Source: Perkinsus olseni (taxonomy: Eukaryota > Perkinsozoa > Perkinsida > Perkinsidae). From it: a stretch of DNA of 50,287 nucleotides. Under the pieces are notes generated by a model. It was not told where the DNA came from and did not search any database. It was given only the letters and a program-made list of their open reading frames with translations. The stretch is from the NCBI GenBank assembly GCA_013115135.1, contig JABANP010000404.1, positions 1 through 50,287 on the forward strand, in the 5' to 3' direction. Positions 1 through 8,282 of this stretch are shown piece by piece. Positions within the stretch are counted from its first letter, which is position 1. The number at the start of each line of letters is the position of its first letter. Both the position numbers and the translations under genes were made by a program.

Positions 1-197
1 TTGTACCAGTTACCGCTGTTGCGGCTGTCATCGTCGGCGAGAGCTTCCATATCTGGACTAGTGGTCATTCAATGACTGTCATCGTTTAACACAATAGGCA
101 GTTGAGTTGGATATAACAAAGATAATAACAATACTTAATGATTATCAAAATCTCTACTAGCGCGTATCCTGCGCAGCCAGTGGCTGCCAGCCACAGC

Positions 198-497
198 TTA
201 TCTGGAGAGTATGATACTCTGAGTGACTGTGGAGAGCGATGCATCAGCTATTATAGCTGAGCTATACCAACCATTTTTGTCGCTGTTCTTATCCCAGTCC
301 TTGGTTGGATCGCCAAGGGTTAGCCCCAAAGCTGTAGTAGTTGCCAGACCCGTTATCGTAGGAGGGATACCAATTGGCCTGGTAGTTAGAGCCAGGATAC
401 CAACCGCGATGTTTCGAGTCGTTGCAATTGTGAGAAGGGAGACACTGCTAGCGGTGATCTTGGTTTTGGCGGGAAGAAGAGGAGGGCATTCTTCCAC
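198..497 (-). pseudogene. Possible relic of a Tyr/Trp/Asn-rich protein
   Basis: I do not recognise this. On the minus strand one frame around 300-450 reads as a Gly/Tyr/Trp/Asn-rich stretch (for example NYQANWYPSYDNGSGNYYS), and a shift of frame continues with DWDKNSDKNGWYSSA. Such composition is unlike random shadow frames, but stops and the frame change mean no intact gene is visible. It could be a decayed exported protein or a spurious pattern; confidence is low. Confidence 0.2.
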
Positions 498-689
498 ACG
501 GCTTTATGATCGTGGTTTTGACAAAACCAAGGACGAACAATAAAAAAAGACTGAGAAAGAAGAGGCGACAACACGTACTAGGGAAAGTTAAAAACCGCAT
601 AGATTGAAGCGTAAGGTAGGGCTCTCTTTGTCGAAAAACCAAGAGAATCAGTGCACTTAGGTAACTACCGCTGGGCGTGGTAACTTACG

Positions 690-1082
690 CTCGGAGGCTC
701 CGAGTCGGAGCGTGCATCTGTTTGATTATTCCGTACGCCAACTTCAGACACTCGTTCGCAATAAATGGGAAGAAATGAGAAAAAAACGTGATGTGATATA
801 ATTTTATGGAAGGGTTTTGTTACAGAGCGTACCTGCGCAGAAACGCTGGAGAGTATCGCAGCCTGCGATTCGCAGGGTTACGACTTACCTTCGGCTATCT
901 TATCATAGGCCTGAAATTCAGGCCCTGAATTCCACAGACACGAGTCGAAAATCTCGACTAATTACTCTCGATACCTCGGGAGTTTGGCTCCCAAATCTAT
1001 CTTGTTATCGGAAGAAAACGGTCCTCCCGAAGGGCTCCTTCGAGTTCCTCGAAGGAGCCCTTCGATCCTCGAATCGAGGATC
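690..1082. repeat. Array of short perfect palindromes
   Basis: Seven inverted repeats with almost no loop lie close together: 690-704 (CTCGGAG arms), 862-876 (CCTGCGA arms), 908-924 (GGCCTGAA arms), 943-959 (AGTCGA arms), 978-992 (GGGAG/CTCCC), 1029-1063 (16-bp arms GAAGGGCTCCTTCGAG around a 3-nt loop) and 1064-1082 (GATCCTCGA arms). The last two abut. No coding region is supportable here. Function is unknown; they could be remains of inverted-repeat elements or a structured transcript. Confidence 0.7.
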
Positions 1083-1877
1083 GTAATACAAGGATCGTAA
1101 TAAGCGAATCGTTTGTGATGAAAGGAAACGGGCGAGTAGCACACTATATGGTGGTTATCGTTGTAGCTGTGGTCTAATAATGACTGTGTTCGGTGATTGG
1201 TAGGAGGGTCCTAGTAGGACTGTCTTATTAAATGCTGCTGGCGTCAGCAACAACATCTGGAGTCCGATCAGTACACCTTGATGGCGTACCGCAACGCTTT
1301 GGAGCCTTCTCGAACGCTGTACCACCCGATGTATATACGACCTCAGATACCCAAAAAATACGCCGGCCATCATCATCGCCGCGGCGTGGAAAGCCGAGCG
1401 AGGAACCCGAATCATTCGGCCCGAATGGCTATTCTCGCTGCCAGGCCGGACACCTTCGACCAGCAATTCGTACCCGAGCAGTGCCGGGGCCCAGATTGAG
1501 GCCACTCGCCCAAAGGAAGGCAGCACGGCAAGGCAGTAGGTCTTCAGGGTCCTCCACGTCTCAAGGCCACTCTCTCCCACCTGGTAAAATACAGTGAGTT
1601 TAACAACCCTTAGGTGGCCAGGCCACCGTGGCCTCACTGTTTTCATCACCGCTTTCTTTCTCTGCACATTCAAGGTTGCCACAAGGCTTACAGCTTTAGG
1701 GAAATCTTAGCACTGTGCAGGCGTCTTTCCACCACTCGAAAGCTTTTTTGTACTACTAGTACGAAAAAGTCATAAAATGCACGTAGTACTACGGTAGTAC
1801 CCGTAGTACGCCGCTCTTCGGAGACTTCCCGACATAAGCTTTTAAGAGGGCTCTCCGGGAGGGCAATGCTCAGGGAA
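1083..1877. other. Gene-free stretch with further palindromes
   Basis: No ORF here has convincing composition or family similarity. Small palindromes continue at 1613-1627 (GGTGGCC arms) and 1621-1633 (GGCCAC arms), sharing an arm. An interrupted repeat of TTTTTGTACTA type sits near 1746-1770, and GTAGTAC is repeated near 1780-1810. Confidence 0.5.
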
Positions 1878-1985
1878 TATACAGGATGCCGACTTGAAAA
1901 GGACCCATAACTCATAACTGTGGAGCGAACAAGTTGAGAGTTTTAACCGCACACCGATCGGGAGCTCTCGTCGAGCTCTACATAG
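1878..1985 (-). repeat. Dispersed repeat, copy 1 of 2
   Basis: This stretch matches 48043-48150 over about 100 bp. Shared blocks include ATACAGG(A/G)TGCCGAC and GCGAAC(A/G)AGTTGAGAGTT followed by a near-identical CGCACACC(A/G)ATCG. The minus-strand translations of both copies also resemble each other (T-L-N-x-F-A and V-G-x-L-Y), which suggests remains of a protein-coding mobile element rather than a simple repeat. Confidence 0.5.
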
Positions 1986-2752
1986 CCCCGTTTTCAGCCA
2001 CATTTTTATCCGCAGCTTTCACCCTCAAGATATAGAACCAAGCGGCGAAAAATGGCGAAAATCTGTTGGTGAAATCGCAGAAGTTATGCCGACGCGCCTC
2101 CGACCATGATCGCTGGTCGTTTCAACCCGGCAGATAATCCCTCTTGAACGCATCCGTAAAAGCCGCCCTACTTCCCGGGAGTTTGGGAGAGGTGGTACGC
2201 GGGAGTGATGGTGGTAATACCCGAACCTTCACAATTTGTGAATCACAAATGCGTAACACGAAACCGGAGACCGGGCATTCATAATAGAGCAGCGTGAAAC
2301 GACTCATAGAGCATTTCCATCAAATCGCTCGAGATGGTAGCAACATCACGACTGCCCGAGAAACGCGCAAAGTGCCATGAAGTGCCAGTATCCGGTCTCC
2401 TCCCGGGTGGTAGAGGCCGGGTTCGATGATAAACAACATGTTAACCCTGCACAAAAAAACCCGCAGGTTAATTTACGTCAAGAGCCACTCCACCGTGGAG
2501 TCTCCACGTACCGCAGAAGCACCTCTGCGCAGTGGCCTCCATTGACAGGTAAACTCAGTTCAACAACCATGTGGAGGAAACGTCATCGTCACTCGGCAGT
2601 CTCTGCTCCCAAATGAAGGAAGGACCCCTAAAAGAAGAAGACCTTAAGAATCACAGCGAACCCGTCCACGAGACGAAATGAAAGGTGACCTTTCAAAGGT
2701 CCCAGAAAGAGCCCCTCTCATCTCGCATGTAACTGTTTGTATTCCAATACGG
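1986..2752. other. Gene-free stretch with palindromes
   Basis: I see no supportable gene. Palindromes occur at 2488-2500 (CTCCAC arms), 2495-2507 (GTGGAG arms), 2512-2529 (CGCAGA/TCTGCG) and 2680-2694 (GAAAGGT arms). A lone B-box-like GGGTTCGATG lies near 2417. The 3' end would be the downstream flank of the TFIIA-like gene. Confidence 0.45.
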
Positions 2753-4001
2753 TCAACACCACGGAAGGTCTCCCTCCTAAAGTAGAGAGCGAAGGCTCAT
2801 TGAACTCACCTCCATACTAGACGCCAGCCACTCCCCTCTTGCCGAAGCCACGAGTATTCGATCAGCCGAAACGCTCCACTTGCTCCGTTTATTCGAGCCC
2901 ATCTCAGTAACCTCAACATTAGCGTAGATTTTCACGGGGCACTTTTCGGGATCCGGAACCTACCACAGAAGTTGCGAAAAAGTTGGTATGCACGCATGCA
3001 CATAAGCAGCCCGTACATGTCTCCAGGAAGCATCTTCCTCCGCCAGTAGCCTCTCCTCGTCTATCAACTCTCCCTCAATCTTAGACCACGCCTCGAACTA
3101 TACAGGCAAGAGCCAAGATTAACTCCCAAGGGAGTAGTTTGATCACTCGGTCACCTCTTTCCGTTCGAGCTCTTTCTGCCTCTCCTCCCTTTCGTGCTCC
3201 CTAGCCTCGGCTGCAGCCGCTCGCTGATGCTCTTCCGCAGAGGCCTTCTGGCCAGCCGCGGTCGCATGGACGAACTCGGCATCATCAAACTCGTCGGCGA
3301 AGTCGTCTTCGTCATCATCGGACCCGTCCCCGCCTTGGCCGTCCTTCCCAGCCTCCTCGAGATCTATTCGCGGTCTCTTCACGTCGTCTTCTCCATTCTC
3401 GATCCTGATAGAGATACTGTGTAAGGAGAGCGCGTCACTCCCAGTGGACGATCATCTCCCGTTGCCAAGTGCCCATCAGCCCCACAACATTGGGTAATCA
3501 GGATAGTACGATTCTACATTGCATCATACTTTCTTATGATCATTCATGCAGCTATGATATTATTATCAGTACGTCTCCCCAAGGCTGTTGAGGACCTCTT
3601 CGAAACGAGGGCGTCGTTTCAAAGAAAGTGATTTGCATAACGGCTTGGCTCCACTGTAGAACAGGATCCACAAGACCCCTACCAAGACGTGTATAGAAAG
3701 CTCGAGCCCGCGTCCTATTACCCAGCACTCATCGGCCGCTTAAGACCAGCAGGCAGCTTCCCTGCATTCTTGTAGCACTCCTGTGTGAGATGCATCCACC
3801 GCGATTTGATGGCTCCGAGCACATCAGCACCTGTAGAGAAGGTCCACCTCCAAGGGCCACGAGCCGACAACGCTTACGTATAGCTCGGCCCCGACCCTCC
3901 TCGTCCTCCCGCCTGAGTTCACTCTGGAATCTACTGATCGCTCGATCGATGACTTTCGAATAGACCGTGGTGACAGTATCATTAGGCAGGCTGTGCATCA
4001 T
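2753..4001 (-). CDS. Probable TFIIA large (alpha/beta) subunit, multi-exon
   Basis: TFIIA stabilises TBP on promoters for RNA polymerase II. Exons read on the minus strand are about 3878-3998, 3722-3830, about 3155-3470, 3002-3097, 2810-2959 and 2753-2776. Exon 1 (VYSKVIDRAISRFQSEL) joined to exon 2 (ADVLGAIKSRWMHLT) fits the N-terminal helical domain of TFIIA-alpha (family pattern VYxxVIxDVI...vLxxLKxxWexkL). A long acidic linker follows (DDDEDDFADEFDD), then a Glu/Arg-rich helix. The C-terminus PVKIYANVEVTEMG...RSKWSV...GEWLA resembles the TFIIA-beta barrel, whose hallmark is a K-x-K-W strand. Introns are 33-57 bp apart from the one before exon 3, whose acceptor I could not place. The start is one of two adjacent ATGs (4001/3998). 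The tail after GEW is longer than usual. The gene lies head to tail with TSR1. Confidence 0.6.
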
Positions 4002-4138
4002 CTCCAAACCCCGCAAACTCTGAGTTCATCCCCATCAACCCCGTCCCTCCTTTCAGTCGCAGCGGAAACACGCTGAAACTGCTAGAGACTGGTACGCCAG
4101 GAACGGGGTAGATATCAAGCACCGGTGACCCTAAGATG

Positions 4139-4197
4139 CTCACTGTGGTACAAGCTAGCAAGGCACATGCCCAGCAAACCTGTACCACAGTGAGCAC
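4139..4197. repeat. Perfect 15-bp inverted repeat (hairpin)
   Basis: GCTCACTGTGGTACA at the left end is exactly complementary to the right end, with about 28 nt between. It lies between the TFIIA-like start and the TSR1 stop. A minus-strand reading frame through it looks like a signal peptide (MLTVVQVCWACALL), but it does not join sensibly to the TFIIA exons, so I treat this as a structural element: a precursor-like RNA hairpin or small inverted-repeat element. Confidence 0.65.
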
Positions 4198-4397
4198 CGT
4201 TGATGCCGTTGAGCTTACATCTCCGACAGCATTCCAAGGCCTACCGAGCGTAGTGAGCCATACCGTCTATTGAACACTTCGTAGATATTTGCTTCGCTCC
4301 GCTCACGCATAACCCAGAGTCACTACGAACCCAACCCTCCGACCTCAGTGAGAGAAGAAACATCGTTGGTAGTAGGAATATACAACAGCAGCAGCAG

Positions 4398-7300
4398 CTA
4401 CTGGTCGGTGGGCTTGTACGTGTCCGCCATCCCCCAGGCCGGTGGGTACCACTTAGGGAAGGCCCTCTTATATAGAGGCATCATGATGGTGTCGTCCTGC
4501 GTCACTTGACCGTTGAACCGGCACTTCATGTAACCGTGAGTTCCCAAGGCCTCAGTGATGTGCCCTCGGAGGCCCTTCTTTGACTGGAGCTCGACTGGCT
4601 TGAACCAATTGATATCATCAGGGTTGAAGAACATAAAGCGAACGACTGACCTGCTCTTGTGTGCGCGGTAAGGGTATCTGGCTCGCAACCTTGCAAGATA
4701 CGAAAAAGGTCAAGTCGACGCTCACCCTGTGAGGACAATCCTCTTAATAAGGACCTTAGCTGGGAAGGAGCCCTCAATACTCCCCCAGGCGGTTAGACGC
4801 TGGCCATCTGGTGTATACATCAGGCATGGCGCAGGAGGGAACATCACTGGAGCGTAGAAACTAACAAGGCAAAAGAACAGGAATTTCGCGCCTCGCGTGA
4901 GTTGTACGGCCAGGACACTCCGCGATATCGATCAACGCCTTTCAAAGATTATCGTCATCACGGCATACGACGAACCAACAGCGACGAATGCAAGATCAGA
5001 GAGTCGGTTCCTGCTTGCTCCCGATATAATTTCGTGGCGCGCGAAAAACCACAACGCAAAGCCAGAGGGACGACACTCGCTACAATTTCTCCCACGCCAC
5101 GAGATGGCACAGTTTTCCCTCCTCTACACCAGAAAAACCCGCCTACTACTGCAATACAGCATTTTCTTCAACTCCCGAGAGACAACAGCCCGCCTCTCCC
5201 CGCTTACCACGCCAGAGTCGTGGACTTAGCATTAGGTTGGAAGAATCTGAGCATCCTACCCTTCTCGTCAGCACCACCTCCAGGGCCACCAGAGCCTCGG
5301 ATATTCTGACAAATCATTGCCCTACTCCCCTTCCATGGCGATGATGTTAAACTCACGCTGGCGTAGGTCGGCCTGGCGGGAAGACTTCGGAAGCCGCAGC
5401 GCAAGAGCACCAACTCCTTCGACTTGATAACAACATCGTCCGTCCTGGCAACAGCAGCGTCACTCGCCACGAAATTAGTCAAAGTTGCTCTTACTCAGGC
5501 GTCCGACTAAGGCTGGCGTGCATGACGGTCACCCGGGTTTCATGGCGGAAGAGGGAGGAGACCACCAACGGCACTCGGTTGTCGAAGGAAAGTCCATCCA
5601 TACCAGAAATGTGCAAAGTCACGTAACTGAGCACAATATTCACCGAGGTAAATACTGAACTCCCATCAGCGTCACGCGCCACGAAATTGTCATTCCCTCC
5701 TTACTGCCCCGCCTTCGCCTCTGCCTTGATTCCGTTCTTATACTCGGTCTTAGCAGCCTTGGCCGTAGCTTGGAAGCTCTCGAATTCCCATATCCGACTG
5801 TACTCTGTGGGAAGGCTCTCATAAGGGTCCCATGCGCTGGTACGAAGGGACTGCATACCACGATACTTCTGGAACCTAGCACGAAGCGGTACGGAGAGCC
5901 TCACGCTGAAGGACACGGCGAGACAACAGATCACGAGAGAAGGCCTGCGGAGCGGAGAAGAAACCTTATGCAAGGTAAGGCGTTTTCAGGACTAAGTGGT
6001 CCTCAAGCGAGCATTCAGTCTTCGCTTCGCATGTCATAGCCCTTTGACGATTCACGGCCAAGAAACCATGCGAGCTTGTAATAGAGGTCCCCGGATCGAT
6101 CCCTGCGCCCGACATCACCTCTGCCTAGCAGGTTTATCACAAGGCGTATCAACCTCATCAGGGAAGTCCATCTCCTCCTTCGAGCGCATCTCCATCTCAA
6201 TCGAATGCTTCGCTTCCACCTGCTGTTCGGCAGTCTTGCTATCCGCAGCCGCCGCGACCTGAGACCAACAACCGCAGTACTGTCGGCCACACGATATATA
6301 TCAACCTCATCGGAATCTTCGCGCCATCGGCCGTAACGCTCACGGGAATACTGATACTACCACCACCACTACTCAGTCCGTCAAAAAGCGGTTATACCCA
6401 TCACGGGACGTGCGCGACTCGAATAACGACTCGAAAATTCATGCCACTGCGCTGTGTTTATAACATCCTTTCGAGCGCGCCTTCACCCATCAGGATCCTC
6501 GAAACCACTACCACCTCGTTATCATCAAGCATCATTTGGTCATCACCCTCCTCGTCAGCCTCCTCTCCCAGCCAGGCAAGCTCAAATTCGCTGAGACCAG
6601 CATCTGAAAAGAATAAAAGTGAACCATCCAAGGATCGAACCCGCATCCTCCAGAATAATAAGCCCGACCCTTAACACCTTGAGGCATTTTAATCATTCTT
6701 CGGCTGGCTTCGTTGAGCTCCTCCTCTGTAGGCCAAGTCTGTTCCTCGTCGCTCGGGTCATAAGGTCTCAGCCTCTGAGCCACCTCATACAAACGCCGGT
6801 CAATCTGACATTCACAGCAATACCGAGAACATCTCAAGCTCATCTCATCCGTCACGCGCCACGAAATTCCCCATTACCAGCTCTCCCGCGCTGCCAGTGA
6901 TGCCCTCCAACACCGCGTCCCCGTAGCCAGTGATGTGCACACAAGCCCCTTCACCGTCCTCAGGAGTGTCCCCGTAGTTGCAGGCGAAACCCATCCCCTT
7001 CACCCATCCTGATACAGCCCAATGGCCACTGGGCTGACCTGCCTCTGGCTCGATACGATCTACTATCATATAACCCTGAAATGATGACGCGGCCAGGGTT
7101 CGAACTCGGGACCTCCCGCAGATGTCCCCCTACCCTTTCCTCTCTCCACTTCATGCCCTCATCATTCGTCCCCACACACGCTTGTAGTCCCTTCACAAAC
7201 GTGTCCGAGTCCTTCGGCAGGTTATAAACCTTACCCTGCGCCCGAGGCAGCTCCGAACGAAGATACCTGCGACGACGGCAATCGCTACTATCAACCCGGC

Positions 7301-8179
7301 CAGTGTTAACTCTCCTACGGCGCTGCGAGGCGTCCTAGTCATCAGTGAGCAGACGATGAAATGCAGAGTTCTATTAGTATTACTTGTACTAGTTGTATCA
7401 CTATTACTAGTATTTTATTTTAAGTATTTCTCAGTTCCTCCGAGCGAATAAGCGATACCAAAACTTTCGTAACTTCATTACCTTTGAACGGTCTTGAGAC
7501 TGAGATCGAGTTGCCTCCCAGAAAGTAAATCCTCTCCTGTATTCTTGGAAGGAGCCGTCACTCCAATCACTTCCCCAGGCATACCCTAATAATACACCCA
7601 CCAGGATCCGAACCAGGGACCTTTCGATCACTCACTTACATTCATTTTCAAATTGGTGAGGATGTCGTATCCCAGCTCATCGAAAGCACTATGCTCGTGA
7701 TCGCACAGCTTATCACCCACAAACACGCCCACCATCACATCACTGGCCAAGACCGTATCCAAACAGCTGTGTATCGTCCTCAAAGGAGAGGCAATGATCC
7801 TCACACCTCCAACGTCAGCTACATTAACCGCGTCCTCCTTCCATACCATCTCATTCGCAAAGCACCCCCAAACCCTACGCATATCCACATCACCATGGAA
7901 CGCTATTAGCGCTACATTCAGCGGACCCTTCGCCCCCTCCTTCCCCTGAGCAACCCTCCTTTTCGCTATTATCGATTGCCTTCGGTTGTCCCTCAGCTGC
8001 CGGGCCTGGTTCCGCCTGTCCTGTTTGCTAATATCTTTACTCCCGACCTTAGTGGCCTTCACGGGAGTCCTTCGGCCCTTGTCCAGGACCTTCTTACTGC
8101 TATGCGGCTTGTTGGTCTGCCGTAAACCGGAGCTCGACTTGTGTTGATGCACCATCGAGGACAACGAGCCCAACTGCAC
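4398..8179 (-). CDS. TSR1: Ribosome biogenesis protein TSR1, multi-exon
   Basis: TSR1 is the GTPase-like factor that holds cytoplasmic pre-40S subunits in an inactive state. Exons (minus): 7640-8179, 7482-7585, 7134-7266, 6878-7075, 6669-6804, an unresolved acidic part below 6603 (a likely small exon near 6280-6347) reaching 6119, 5705-5875, 5495-5626, 5208-5444, 4726-4860, 4398-4689. Landmarks in family order: basic N-terminus; VSGWVKG...[120 protein letters not shown]. Phases agree across the resolved exons. The start may be 8179 or the in-frame ATG at 8155. It lies about 100 bp after the NOL10 stop. Its introns carry cores A, B and C. Confidence 0.93.
4690..4725 (-). repeat. 36-bp TSR1 intron with diverged core C
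   Basis: GT-AG intron between IVLTG and LRARYPYR of TSR1. It ends CGTATCTTGCAAG and the exon starts GTTGCG, so a diverged GTATCTT..AG/GTTG core supplies the acceptor site. It is one of the shortest introns in the window. Confidence 0.6.
4861..5207 (-). repeat. 347-bp TSR1 intron containing core B in antisense
   Basis: TSR1 family alignment is continuous across this intron (TTLA joined to FYAPVMFPP), so no exon is missing. At about 5030-5045 it contains AATTTCGTGGCGCGCGA on the plus strand, that is, core B opposite to the host gene. It is long compared with its neighbours. Confidence 0.65.
5445..5494 (-). repeat. 50-bp TSR1 intron built on core B (sense)
   Basis: GTAAGA...CCAG intron. It holds AATTTCGTGGCGAGTGACG, a one-base variant of core B, in the sense of the gene. 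Flanking exons match TSR1 ([13 protein letters not shown], then [13 protein letters not shown]). Confidence 0.75.
5627..5704 (-). repeat. 78-bp TSR1 intron with core B (sense)
   Basis: GTAAGG...CTCAG intron with AATTTCGTGGCGCGTGACG in gene sense. The acceptor at 5627 was chosen because it restores the conserved YVTLHISG of TSR1; an earlier AG would leave a frame that does not match. Confidence 0.75.
5876..6118 (-). repeat. 243-bp TSR1 intron with core A in antisense
   Basis: It lies between [16 protein letters not shown] and FQKYRGMQS, which are adjacent in the TSR1 family. On the plus strand at about 6084-6103 it reads GAGGTCCCCGGATCGATCCC, a copy of the T-arm-like core opposite to the host gene. 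Confidence 0.65.
6604..6668 (-). repeat. 65-bp TSR1 intron with core A (sense)
   Basis: GT-AG intron following KMPQGVK. In gene sense it contains GGATGCGGGTTCGATCCTTG and ends in a T-rich tract and TTTTCAG. Confidence 0.75.
6805..6877 (-). repeat. 73-bp TSR1 intron with core B (sense)
   Basis: GTAATG...GTCAG intron. AATTTCGTGGCGCGTGACG starts about 10 nt after the donor. It lies between GSAGEL and [12 protein letters not shown]. Confidence 0.75.
7076..7133 (-). repeat. 58-bp TSR1 intron with core A (sense)
   Basis: GTAGGG...TTTCAG intron. It contains GGAGGTCCCGAGTTCGAACC in gene sense. The host reads MKWREER, then [13 protein letters not shown]. Confidence 0.8.
7586..7639 (-). repeat. 54-bp TSR1 intron with core A (sense)
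   Basis: GTAAGT...ATTATTAG intron. It contains GAAAGGTCCCTGGTTCGGAT in gene sense. Nearly the whole intron is core plus splice signals. The host reads DILTNLKMN, then GMPGEVIGV. Confidence 0.8.
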
Positions 8180-8282
8180 CCCACGGGCGAAAACATCACC
8201 ACGAATGAGTAAACGGCAAAAGCACAGCGAACGAAGAATCCGAATCCGCCCTTCCCTATGAGGGAGTTCTCCGACCCCCCAC

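Noticed and set aside
3982..4197. Secreted protein starting with MLTVVQVCWACALL on the minus strand
   Set aside because: The leader coincides with a perfect hairpin and the frame does not connect to any exon; the TFIIA start lies downstream in another frame.
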